Positions 51,735-59,942 of a DNA stretch of 64,000 nucleotides are shown piece by piece. This DNA is from Klebsiella spallanzanii (GTDB taxonomy: Bacteria; Pseudomonadota; Gammaproteobacteria; Enterobacterales; Enterobacteriaceae). Each line of letters starts with the position of its first letter. Within the stretch, counting starts at the first letter, position 1. Location: assembly GCF_902158555.1 (NCBI RefSeq), contig NZ_CABGGS010000023.1:434001-498000 (forward strand). The letters run 5' to 3'. The notes beneath the pieces were generated by a model that saw only the letters and a list, made by a program, of their open reading frames with translations, was not told the origin of the DNA and made no database searches. The position numbers were made by a program, and so were the translations under genes.

Positions 51735-53078
51735 TTAATGCTTCACCAGCGTAGCAAAGTAGTACACCAGCGGAATCGCGAGGATCCACAGACCTACCGG
51801 GATCTCCCGCCACTTACCGGCGATGGTTTTAATCACCACATAGAACAGCAGCCCACCGGCAATCCCGGTACCAAAGCTATTTGCGATCAGGGTGATCATC
51901 ACCATCATCAGCACCGGCAGCCCGTCGGTGAAATTCGCCAGATCCACTTTACGCAGGCCGCTGAACATATTCAGGCCGATCAGGATCAGCGCCGGGGCGG
52001 TCGCTTCTTTAGGGATCATCAGCGCCACCGGCGTAAACAGCAGCATCAGCAGGAACATTACCGCCGCCGACAGCGCGGTTAACCCGGTTTTGCCGCCAGC
52101 TTCCGCTGCCGCCGAAGATTCAATCAGCGCGGTCGCCGCTGGAATGCCCAGCCAGGGGCCAACGGCTGCGGCAATCGAATCGACCATAAACGGGCGATTG
52201 ATATGCGGCATGTTGCCTTCTTCATCCAGCAGACCCGCTTCGCCGCCCACCGCCAGCGTGGTACCCATCGTGGAAAAGAACTCTGAAGCGAAAAAGACAA
52301 ACAGGAACGGCAGGAAGGCGATATTCAACGCCCCTAGCATATCAATTTGTCCCAGCACCGGCGTCAGCGAATGCGGCATATCGATAAAGCTGCCCGGTAG
52401 TTTAGTCACGCCCATGGGGATGCCAATCAGCGTCGCGACCAGAATGGCCCATAAAATTGAACCGGGGATCCGCCGCGCCTGCAGAGCGATGGCCAGAAAC
52501 AGCCCGCAGAGCGCCACCAACGCCCCTGGTGAGAGAAAATCACCGAGCATCAGGGCATTGGTTTTGGCGTTGGCCAGCACCAGCCCGGCGTTGCGGAAGC
52601 CGAGTACCGCGACGAAAAGGCCGATCGAGGCGGTTAATCCGAGCTTAATGGACTGCGGCACCGAGCGGGTCACCACTTCTCGCAGGCCGAATTTAGTCAG
52701 CAGGAAAAACAGGATCCCCGACCAGCAGGCGATACCGAGCCCCACCTGCCAGCCGATGCCCTCACTGCCAGCCAGGGTCACGCCGACCAGCACCGAGCCG
52801 CCGATGCCCGGTCCGACAATAAAGGGCAGGTTGGCGTAAAACGCCATCAGCAGCGTGCCGCCGACGAACACCAGAATCGTACCGGTGGTTGCTGCGCCTT
52901 TATCCATCCCGCCAACCGCCAGCAGGCCGGGGATAACCACCAGCAGATAGGCGGCGGCGAGAAAGCCGGTAATGCCCGCGAGGCATTCAGTGCGTAGCGT
53001 ACTGCCGCGGGAATACAAGGCAAAACGGCGCTCCAGCCAGCTTCCTTGCGCGGATGAATGAAGGGTGTTGTCGGCCAT
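51735..53078 (-). CDS. NCS2/AzgA-like purine permease
   Basis: A 447-residue inner-membrane permease with about 12-14 hydrophobic segments. It is of the nucleobase:cation symporter 2 type, AzgA-like branch (GPGIGGSVLVG in helix 3, SFFSTMGTTLAVGGEAGLLD, PAATALIESSAAAEAGGKTGLTA). Its gene follows ade with only two bases between stop and start. This makes it the likely adenine (or hypoxanthine) importer for the deaminase. In E. coli the permease next to ade (adeQ) is divergent; here the two are in one transcript. Substrate is inferred. Confidence 0.87.
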   Translation of the reverse strand: MADNTLHSSAQGSWLERRFALYSRGSTLRTECLAGITGFLAAAYLLVVIPGLLAVGGMDKGAATTGTILVFVGGTLLMAFYANLPFIVGPGIGGSVLVGVTLAGSEGIGWQVGLGIACWSGILFFLLTKFGLREVVTRSVPQSIKLGLTASIGLFVAVLGFRNAGLVLANAKTNALMLGDFLSPGALVALCGLFLAIALQARRIPGSILWAILVATLIGIPMGVTKLPGSFIDMPHSLTPVLGQIDMLGALNIAFLPFLFVFFASEFFSTMGTTLAVGGEAGLLDEEGNMPHINRPFMVDSIAAAVGPWLGIPAATALIESSAAAEAGGKTGLTALSAAVMFLLMLLFTPVALMIPKEATAPALILIGLNMFSGLRKVDLANFTDGLPVLMMVMITLIANSFGTGIAGGLLFYVVIKTIAGKWREIPVGLWILAIPLVYYFATLVKH

Positions 53079-53080
53079 GC

Positions 53081-54892
53081 TCAGGCTCCCTGATGTTTAT
53101 TGTTGTGATGTGTGTGTTCCGGGGTTTCCCGGCAGTCTATCAGCGGCTCGACTATCTGGCGGGTGCTGCCGTCGGTCAAACCTAAATCTGTCAAATGCGG
53201 ACCGGCGTTACAGGCGAGGCAGGTGCCTTCGATAGCCTTAAACACGCGGTAAGGTGGCTCCCAGTCGGCAACTTTGCTGCTTAAATCACGCAGCTCACGG
53301 AACTGTTGGGCCAGCTCCGGGGCCGGTAAGTCCGAGAGCATACCGGCAATCGGCATCGCCACGTGGGCAAGGATCTGACCCTGCTGCGACAGCGCCATGC
53401 CGCCGCCGGATGCAATCAGTTGGTTTGCCGCCAGCGCCATATCGTCAGCATCGCGACCCAGCACCACCAGGTTATGCGAGTCGTGGGAGTAGCTGGTGGC
53501 GATTGCGCCGCGTAGTTCTCCCCAGCCTTCTAACAGCGCAATCTGCGGTGTTGCCTCGTGGCGACCGTGGCGATGCTTGACCCAAATCAGGCTGAACCCA
53601 TCCGGAATGCGCACTTTGCCGTCGCGAACCTGCACTTCAACTTCGCCCCACTGGGTAAAGCGCGCGCCGCAAATATGCCGCAGGCGGGCGATGCCGTGGC
53701 GAATCGCCTCGACGCGGAGGATAAAATCGTCAGGACTTAGCGGTGAGATTTGCAGCGTGTCGCGCGGTGGAGTGACGCCTGCCGCCGCTGAAACAGGCTG
53801 GAGCAGAGTCCCTTCGCGGGCAATCAGCTTCCCGGCGACGTAGACTTCCTGCGCTTTGAGTTGTTCTAATGAATCGAAGGCTACCAGATCGGCACGACGT
53901 CCGGCGGCAATCAGTCCAAGATCGCTACGCTGTAAGCGGATTGCCGCGTTTAAGGTGGCGAAGCGCAATACGTCGGTCGCCGCCAGACCATGCTCAATCA
54001 GCAGGTTGAGCAGGGCAATGATGCCACCTTTTTCCAGCAGCATATCCGGCGGAACATCATCGGTGCAGACGGTGATCTGCGAGGAGAGATGCGGTAGCGT
54101 TTTCAGTGCATTGACGATGCCCGGCAGCAAATAAGGGTGCGAACCACGAATTTCGATGGTCAGTCCTGCACGCAGTTTTTCCAGCGCATCTTCTGCCGAG
54201 GTTAGTTCGTGATCGGAGGTGACCCCGGCGGCGAGATAGGCCTGTAGATCCGCACCGCTCAGACCGCGCGCGTGGCCTTCAATCAGCTTACCGCTATCCA
54301 GACCGGCCTGGACAATCTCCTGCATCCGCTCGCTGCCGTGCAGCACGCCGTGCATATCCATGACTTCGGCGACGCCGCGGACTTCCGGCCACGCCAGCAT
54401 GGTTGCCATCTCCGCGCCGGCGAAATCCGCGCCGGACATCTCCAGCCCTGGCGTGGACGGCACGCTGGAGGGGGCGGCGACCATCACCTGCAGCGGCAGA
54501 GAGCGGCTGGCGGCGACGGCATAGCGCACGCCTTCTACGCCAAGCACGTTGGCCAGCTCGTGCGGATCCCAGAACACCGCCGTGGTGCCTTGGGCAAGGA
54601 CGATTTCGGCGTAGCGTTCTGGCGGCAGATGGGAGCTTTCCAGATGGACGTGAGTATCCATGAGTCCCGGCGATAAAAAGTATCCTGCCAGAGAGCGATG
54701 TTCTTGAGCGTCGGAGCGGCTGCCGCGTGGATGCACGCTGGCGATCGTGTCACCGACGATGCCGACATCGGCCTCGCGGATCTCGCCGGTCGCCATATCG
54801 ACGATCTGCGCGTCGGTTAATAATAAATCGAACGGGGATTCGCCGCGTGCGGCCTGGACGGCGCGACGGCGGGTTTCAGCACTGCTGGACAT
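53081..54892 (-). CDS. ade: Adenine deaminase
   Basis: A 603-residue metal-dependent amidohydrolase that converts adenine to hypoxanthine and ammonia. The metal-binding HxH is in LMDTHVHLESS (about residues 77-87), with further ligands in EVMDMHGVL, EGHARGL, SDHELTS and TDDVPPD. The C-terminal domain holds TSYSHDSHNLVVLG and the cysteine motif near GTCLACNAGPH. GGAG lies five bases before the ATG. It is slightly longer than the E. coli enzyme through an N-terminal extension. It leads a two-gene unit with the permease and is divergent from a LysR gene that may control it. Confidence 0.94.
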   Translation of the reverse strand: MSSSAETRRRAVQAARGESPFDLLLTDAQIVDMATGEIREADVGIVGDTIASVHPRGSRSDAQEHRSLAGYFLSPGLMDTHVHLESSHLPPERYAEIVLAQGTTAVFWDPHELANVLGVEGVRYAVAASRSLPLQVMVAAPSSVPSTPGLEMSGADFAGAEMATMLAWPEVRGVAEVMDMHGVLHGSERMQEIVQAGLDSGKLIEGHARGLSGADLQAYLAAGVTSDHELTSAEDALEKLRAGLTIEIRGSHPYLLPGIVNALKTLPHLSSQITVCTDDVPPDMLLEKGGIIALLNLLIEHGLAATDVLRFATLNAAIRLQRSDLGLIAAGRRADLVAFDSLEQLKAQEVYVAGKLIAREGTLLQPVSAAAGVTPPRDTLQISPLSPDDFILRVEAIRHGIARLRHICGARFTQWGEVEVQVRDGKVRIPDGFSLIWVKHRHGRHEATPQIALLEGWGELRGAIATSYSHDSHNLVVLGRDADDMALAANQLIASGGGMALSQQGQILAHVAMPIAGMLSDLPAPELAQQFRELRDLSSKVADWEPPYRVFKAIEGTCLACNAGPHLTDLGLTDGSTRQIVEPLIDCRETPEHTHHNNKHQGA

Positions 54893-55022
54893 AACAACTC
54901 CGGCACAAGGATAATGGGGATACTCTAGGGGCAGAGCAAACGTTTGCCCAGATGAATAAATTTATTGCCCGATAACCTCGGCTTATTCTGCGTAATGACC
55001 GTTAGTGAAGACGAAGAACATT

Positions 55023-55946
55023 ATGACTGAACCCTGGCAGCGTCTGCCCGCGCTCTCTCTTAAGCAGATCCAGTATTTTGTGACCCTGGCTCAGCTACGC
55101 CATTTCACCGACACCGCTAACCGGCTGGCTATCAGCCAACCGGCGCTAAGCAGCGCGCTGCGGCAAATCGAGGCAGTACTGGGCGGTAAGCTGGTTAACC
55201 GCACGGCGTCGTCAGTGACGTTGACCGAGTTGGGGTCCGCAATTTTGCCCCATGCCCGGCGGGTGCTGAGCGTGGCGCAACTGGCGTTTCAGGATATGCA
55301 GCAGATTGTCGAGGCCGGCGGCGATGGCACGGTGCGCATAGGCCTGGTGCCGTCGGTGAGCTCGCTGCTGTTTCCTCTTCTGCCGCAGACGCTGGCGCAG
55401 GCTTTTCCGCGCCTGAGGGTGGAATTTCACGATCAGACTAACGATGCCCTGTTTTGTGAGCTTCAGTCAGGGAAAATAGATTTCGCCGTCGGTGCAATTG
55501 ATCGCTCTTTGCCGCCGGAACTGCTGGTTTATCCTCTGCGCGAAGATCCGTTCGTTGCCGTGCTGCATTGTGACGATCCTCTGGCCGGGCAGCCGCACGT
55601 GCCGTGGAAGCTGTTGGCCGGGCGAGATATTGCGGTGTTCTCAAAGGGCAATATTCAGCGTCTGGTCGGCGCGCTGGCAGAGAGCCATCGCCTGACGCTG
55701 AATACACGCTATCAGGTTGATTATATTGAAACCCTTTATGGTCTGGTGCGTTCCCGGCTGGCGGTGGCGATTCTGCCTGAGCTTTATACTACTCACCTTC
55801 AGGATCCTGCTTTGAAGATTGCCCAGCTTCAGCAGCCTGCTTTAACGCGTACCGTCGCGCTGATGCGCGGGCCTCAGCCTCTGCCGCCGCTAATTGAAGA
55901 GTGCTTCTCTTTATTGCTAAGTTCACTGCGGGAAGTGAGTCTGTAG
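55023..55946 (+). CDS. LysR-type regulator, probably of adenine utilisation
   Basis: A 307-residue LysR regulator. Helix-turn-helix about residues 12-70 (YFVTLAQLRHFTDTANRLAIS, ALRQIEAVLGGKLVNRTASS), effector domain about 95-300. The ATG at 55023 (MTEPWQRLPAL) is preferred; a GTG at 55005 is in frame. It is divergent from ade with a 130-base gap, the usual arrangement for a LysR protein that controls its neighbour. The ligand might be a purine, but that is inference. The CRISPR leader region follows downstream. Confidence 0.85.
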   Translation: MTEPWQRLPALSLKQIQYFVTLAQLRHFTDTANRLAISQPALSSALRQIEAVLGGKLVNRTASSVTLTELGSAILPHARRVLSVAQLAFQDMQQIVEAGGDGTVRIGLVPSVSSLLFPLLPQTLAQAFPRLRVEFHDQTNDALFCELQSGKIDFAVGAIDRSLPPELLVYPLREDPFVAVLHCDDPLAGQPHVPWKLLAGRDIAVFSKGNIQRLVGALAESHRLTLNTRYQVDYIETLYGLVRSRLAVAILPELYTTHLQDPALKIAQLQQPALTRTVALMRGPQPLPPLIEECFSLLLSSLREVSL

Positions 55947-56123
55947 GGGACCATTGCTTTCATAGTTTGTTTTGGTGAATTGAGATAGAGTTAACGGAAT
56001 GCTTTATCGTGCCTTTTAAAATCAAAGAGTTATCGCTCTTTAATAAAATCAATTTGTTGCAAAAATGTCGGTAGATTGTTTTATGCGAAAAAAATCATTA
56101 TAAAACAAAAAGGTATGTTTAGT
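55947..56123 (+). promoter_or_regulatory. Putative CRISPR leader
   Basis: About 175 strongly AT-rich bases immediately before the first, best-preserved repeats. The gradient of repeat decay (intact on the left, degenerate on the right) places the leader on this side. No gene is present in it. Confidence 0.5.
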
Positions 56124-56457
56124 ATGTTCCCCGCACCAGCGGGGGTAAACCGCTGTGCTCTGAGGCGACGACAGTCCGCTTTGAATGTTCCCCGCACCAG
56201 CGGGGGTAAACCGGCTGGCTGGACGTGGGGTCAGTTAACGACGGTATGTTCCCCGCGCCAGCGGGGATAAACCGGACTTTGTTTGGCGCGGTGAGGAAAT
56301 CAGCAGATGTTCCCCGCGTCAGCGGGGATGAATCGCCATAACTGTGGGGATGGCTTGCGGGAAAAGCACGTTCCTCGCGTGAGTGGGGATGAACCGATCA
56401 ATAGAGGTTGCGGCTGTCAATTTTCATGACGTTCCCCACGGGAGTGGGGATGAACAG
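56124..56457 (+). CRISPR. Type I-E-like CRISPR array, six repeats, five spacers, no cas genes
   Basis: Six 29-base repeats start at 56124, 56185, 56246, 56307, 56368 and 56429. They are separated by five spacers of exactly 32 bases, the 61-base period of type I-E arrays. The third repeat matches the enterobacterial I-E consensus (TGTTCCCCGCGCCAGCGGGG then ATAAACCG). Repeats 1 and 2 carry compensatory changes (GCACC and GGGGG). Repeats 4 to 6 decay progressively (TTCCTCGCGTGAGTGGGG, TTCCCCACGGGAGTGGGG, loss of the CCG end). No cas gene lies within the window, so the array must rely on a distant cas locus or is relict. Spacer origins cannot be told by eye. Confidence 0.93.
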
Positions 56458-56490
56458 CATGTAGCATTACAGGCTTTACGCATCATGGCG

Positions 56491-56856
56491 CTATTGTGGG
56501 TCGATTAAATTCACCAGCTTTGTCACAACTTCGCAAATCAGCGCTTCATCTGCGGCAGCATAGAACTTAGCGTCACGCGCAATCAGGTCCACGGCTTTTA
56601 GCTGGTGACAGAGAACGACGCCGCGCAGGTTACCGTTATCAGTATCGTGTGGTAACACGTTGACTGTCACTCCCTCAGAGCGCGCAGCGTTCGCGCTGGT
56701 CGAGATAGGGCAACACATTGCGACTTTCAGCGCCCTGTTTAGCGCCTGGTCAGTAACAACGATACAGTAATGAGGGCCGCTCAGCTCGTGACCGGCGACT
56801 GGGTCCGGGTTAAAGTGCCAGATTTCTCCGCGGTGTGGCGTCCTTGCCTTTACCAT
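56491..56856 (-). CDS. MazF/PemK-type toxin endoribonuclease
   Basis: A 121-residue protein of the PemK/MazF/ChpB toxin family, which cleaves mRNA at short sequences when freed from its antitoxin. Family pattern: HRGEIWHFNPDPVAGHELSGPHYCIVV (positions about 8-34, containing the conserved R/G-E-I-W and GHE segments), CCPISTS, and GVVLCHQLKAVDLIARDAKF near residues 78-97, the part that holds the catalytic and substrate-contact residues. The ATG lies seven bases inside the end of the antitoxin gene. Its stop is only 34 bases from the last CRISPR repeat. Closest by feel to ChpB/PemK rather than to MazF of the relA locus. Confidence 0.88.
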   Translation of the reverse strand: MVKARTPHRGEIWHFNPDPVAGHELSGPHYCIVVTDQALNRALKVAMCCPISTSANAARSEGVTVNVLPHDTDNGNLRGVVLCHQLKAVDLIARDAKFYAAADEALICEVVTKLVNLIDPQ

Positions 56857-57119
56857 GCCTCATTCCCCTGTTTCCCATTTGCCCAGCTGTCGACCGCGTT
56901 GTTCAGCTCGGCGATCTCCTTCTCGTCAATCTGCCCTAGCAACTGAGTGACAGTGAGCCTTCCGCGTGGATTGTGCTTAGTGGCAGTGAGGCTGACACCA
57001 TCGCCTTTTTTCTCAACCGTCAGTTCTGCGCCAACGGTCCAGCCGAGCCCAGCAGCCAGATCGCGTGGGATGGTGACTATCATGGCCCCGCCCTGTTGTC
57101 TCAGTTTTACAGTCTGCAT
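56850..57119 (-). CDS. MazE/PemI-type antitoxin (AbrB-like)
   Basis: An 89-residue antitoxin. The N-terminal half is a swapped-hairpin AbrB/SpoVT DNA-binding domain (VKLRQQGGAMIVTIPRDLAAG then LGWTVGAELTVEKKGDG). The C-terminal half is an acidic helix (LLGQIDEKEIAELNNAVDSWA) that would wrap the toxin. It overlaps the toxin gene by seven bases. Just upstream lies a 12-bp inverted repeat that includes the promoter region, the likely autoregulatory operator. Confidence 0.88.
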   Translation of the reverse strand: MQTVKLRQQGGAMIVTIPRDLAAGLGWTVGAELTVEKKGDGVSLTATKHNPRGRLTVTQLLGQIDEKEIAELNNAVDSWANGKQGNEAW

Positions 57120-57133
57120 TGTGCTTCCTCTTG

Positions 57134-57172
57134 GTGCTACTTTGTTCTACTTAATATAGCACAAAGTAGCAC
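57134..57172 (-). promoter_or_regulatory. Operator palindrome of the toxin-antitoxin operon
   Basis: Perfect 12-bp inverted repeat GTGCTACTTTGT (57134-57145) and ACAAAGTAGCAC (57161-57172) flanking an AT-rich spacer. On the minus strand the spacer contains TATATT, a possible -10 box about 38 bases before the antitoxin ATG. This is the expected layout for autorepression by an AbrB-like antitoxin. Confidence 0.72.
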
Positions 57173-57570
57173 TAAAAATACCTTTGCTCGTATCCCGGTA
57201 TACATCAAAAAAACGATTAATAAAATCGAAGATATAACGTAGGTCGAGGACTAATGAACAATCAGAGGAGCTACATGGCAAGCCATAGAGGCAGTGAAGA
57301 AATGTTCCTCTCGCCAGCAGGGATGAATAGGCGCTGGAGATTAACTCGTATGATGAAAAACATGTTTTGGCTATTTTACTGGCATTTCTGCCGGGGGCTG
57401 GTGCCTTACCCAGCCTGTAAAATCCAAAATATCATAATGTTATGCATTTCTAGTCGGCCCGTGCAAGCGAAGCGCCTCGTCTGCGGGATAGGCGGAATCA
57501 GCACGCTTGGGAATGTACTCTACGATTACGATATCCGGCGATACGCAAATCGAACAATAGGCAAGTTAAG
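57173..57570. other. Non-coding AT-rich stretch with a lone CRISPR-like repeat
   Basis: About 400 bases between the toxin-antitoxin operator and the sulfatase terminator. Apart from the repeat-like 29-mer at 57302, I see nothing reliable. A plus-strand frame through 57620 with an AGAGGAG site is present, but its translation looks unlike a protein. Confidence 0.5.
57302..57330 (+). repeat. Isolated degenerate CRISPR repeat
   Basis: ATGTTCCTCTCGCCAGCAGG followed by GATGAATAG agrees with the 29-base I-E repeat at 56246 in 23 of 29 positions, and several of its changes (GATGAAT) are shared with the decayed repeat at 56307. It lies on the far side of the toxin-antitoxin genes, in the same orientation as the array. 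Confidence 0.6.
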
Positions 57571-57595
57571 ACCCCGCGACCGACTGCCGCGGGGT
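57571..57595 (-). terminator. Hairpin after the sulfatase gene
   Basis: Stem CCCCGCG / CGCGGGG with a 9-base loop, followed on the minus strand by TCTTAACTT. Just downstream of the sulfatase stop; an intrinsic terminator with a poor T tract. Confidence 0.55.
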
Positions 57596-57602
57596 GACTT
57601 AT

Positions 57603-59579
57603 TTACGGCGTCACAATATTGAACCAGAACTCAAATTTATCCATATAACCCAGCATTTCGTCCAGCTTGGCGCCGTTTCCGGTCACTTTCACTTCACCCT
57701 TATCCTGCGCCTGCTTAAGCGTTTCCTCTTTCAGGATGATTTTGTTCAGCGTGGTGCGATCCAGCGCAATGGTGGCATCGGCGTCTTTCGCTTCGGCATC
57801 GGCGGTGTGGTTCAGTACGCCGTTTTCCAGCTCCAGCTTATATTTGCCGCCATCGTTACCGAGATCGATATTAAACACCGATTTAGCCGTACCAGCTTTT
57901 TCGCCGTTGATATGTACCGCCAGATAGTCGAAGAACATCTCAGGCGTCATTGCCCGCACGGTATCCGGGCTGGCGGTGTTCGGCGTCGGGCCTTTCACCA
58001 CGCCGTTACGCAGCTCCTGCGCGCCGGTCAGGTAGAAGTTACGCCACGGCCCTGATTCTGCCTGATAGCCCAGTTGTTCCAGAGCATCGGCCTCCAGATT
58101 ACGAGCATCAATATTGCCTGGGTCGGCGAAGACGATTTTGCTCACGACCTGCGCCACCCAGCGGTAGTTGCCCTGGTCGTAGTCCTCTTTGGCTTTCTTC
58201 ATAATCGCGTCGGCACCGCCCATATAATCAACGAATTTCTTCGCCGCTTCTTCCGGCGGCAGTTCATCCAGCGTTGCCGGGTTGCCGTCGAACCAGCCGA
58301 GATAGAGTACGTAGGTTGCCTTCACATCATGGCTGACGGAACCGTAATAGCCGCGGTTGGCCCAGGTATTCGCCAGGCTGTCCGGGAGTTTGAATTTGGC
58401 GGCGATCTCATCGCGGGTCAAACCTTCGTTGGCCATACGCAGGGTCTGGTCGTTAATGTAACGATACAGGTCGCGCTGGCTTTTCAGCAGGTTAACAACG
58501 TTCTCATTGCCCCAGGTTGGCCAGTGGTGTTGCGCCATGATGATTTCGGCTTTGTCGCCCCAACGTACGATGGCGGCGTTGATATATTTCGACCATGGTA
58601 GCGGCTCACGAATTTTTGCCCCGCGCAGCGAGTAGGTGTTATGCAGTGTGTGGGTGACATCTTCTGCGGATTCGATCAGTTTCTTCTCTTCGATATATCA
58701 CAGCATTTCCGATGGCGCTTCCGAGCCCGGCGCCAGCATAAAATCGTAGGTCAGGCCGTCGATAGTCTCTTTCTGGCCATCTTTCTCGATGATGTTGGTT
58801 GGGGCAATCAGGGTGACGGTACCGGCAGAGGTCGTCGTACCTAGCCCCGCGCCAACCTGACCGGTTGCATCTGGTTTGAGCAGGTTGCCGTACATATAGC
58901 TGGCGCGACGGCTCATCACGTTACCGGCCATGATGTTTTCCGCAACGGCGGCTTCCATAAAACCGGAAGGCGCGTAGATTTTGACCTTGCCGGATTTCAC
59001 ATCGGCTTCATCGACTACGCCGCGCACGCCGCCGTAATGGTCAACGTGGCTGTGGGTGTAGATCACCGCTACCACCGGCTTATTGCCGCGATTTTTGTAA
59101 TACAGATCCATACCGACTTTGGCGGTTTCCGCCGACACCAGCGGGTCCACAACGGTAATGCCTTCTTTACCTTCGATAATGGTCATATTGGAGAGATCGA
59201 GGTTGCGAATCTGATACACACCTTCGGTCACTTCAAACAGGCCGCTGATATTAATCAGCTGAGACTGACGCCAGAGGCTGGGGTTGACGGTATCCGGCGC
59301 TTTTTCACCCTCTTTAATAAAGTCATACTGCTGCGGGTTCCAGATAACATTGCCTTGTTCGCCTTTAATTATCTCGCTGGGCAGTGCGGCGATAAAGCCT
59401 TTGTGCGCGTTGGTAAAGTCGGTGTTATCGGAGAAGGGAAGTTGTTTGTACAGCGCGTCGTTCGCTTGTTTGGTTGCCGCTGTCGCTTCTTTAGGGGAGG
59501 TCTCCGCCCAGCTTGTCAGGGGGAGGGTAGTGAATATTCCAGCCAGGGCCAATCCTTTCATTATCGGGGTTAATTTCAT
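57603..59579 (-). pseudogene. yjcS: Alkyl sulfatase (YjcS/SdsA-like) interrupted by an in-frame TGA
   Basis: A periplasmic metallo-beta-lactamase-fold alkyl sulfatase that hydrolyses detergents such as dodecyl sulfate. The gene is 659 codons long from the ATG at 59579 (GAGGA upstream), close to the ~660 of the family. It has a signal peptide (cleavage near TSWA, about residue 25), the zinc motif THSHVDH, the middle part HTLHNTYSLRGAKI and HHWPTWGNENV, and a C-terminal SCP2-like domain. At 58698-58700 a TGA stands in the otherwise open frame, within APSEML-stop-YIEEKK. Relatives have Trp there, so TGG to TGA is the simplest change. The same frame continues without loss, so the mutation is recent or a sequence error. 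The product would end after about 293 residues, without part of the active site. Confidence 0.88.
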
Positions 59580-59817
59580 TGGAATCCTCGTGGTTTTGCA
59601 ATGATTCACTCGTTAATTTCGATATGACGTCGGGTTACATCCTGTAACGCTTCCTCAAACTATAATCATGTATCTGGGAAAGTGTTTATTTTGTTAATTT
59701 AAAATAAATTAAATGTTAAATTTATATCGGTAAGGTCAATATGAACCTCACTGGACCGGCTTGCGTTGTCTGGTGACTTCCCGTAACCTGCCTGCTGAGA
59801 ACGTTTTATCTCTCAAT

Positions 59818-59895
59818 GACTCGGGGTGCCCTTCCTTGTGAAGGCTGAGAAAAACCCGTACCACCTGATCTGGATAATGCCAGCGTAGGGAAGTC
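59818..59895 (+). promoter_or_regulatory. TPP (THI-box) riboswitch
   Basis: The conserved core is complete: GACTCGGGGTGCC, a variable stem CCTTC/GAAGG, GGCTGAGAAAAACCCGTACC, then ACCTGATCTGGATAATGCCAGCG and GGGAAGTC closing the first helix. It lies 47 bases before thiM and should lower thiM-thiD expression when thiamin diphosphate is plentiful. No T-tract terminator follows, so control of translation at the thiM ribosome site (GCGGGAGC) is likely, as in E. coli thiM. Confidence 0.95.
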
Positions 59896-59942
59896 AGAGA
59901 CCGCAGGGTCGTTGCTTCTTCATCGCCTGGCGGGAGCAAACG

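Noticed and set aside
57237-57261. ACGT...ATGAACA segment resembling the decayed sixth CRISPR repeat
   Set aside because: It needs a four-base deletion, lacks the conserved CCCC/GGGG stem, and its distance to the 57302 repeat is 40 instead of 32 bases. Likely chance.
57254-57622. A 122-codon plus-strand frame with AGAGGAG before an internal ATG
   Set aside because: It runs through the CRISPR-like repeat and into the sulfatase terminator and 3' end, and its composition looks random. Not supported as a gene.
58698-58700. TGA in the sulfatase read as selenocysteine
   Set aside because: Relatives have tryptophan there, the position is not a redox site, and no bacterial SECIS-like hairpin is evident immediately downstream. 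A nonsense mutation or sequence error is simpler.
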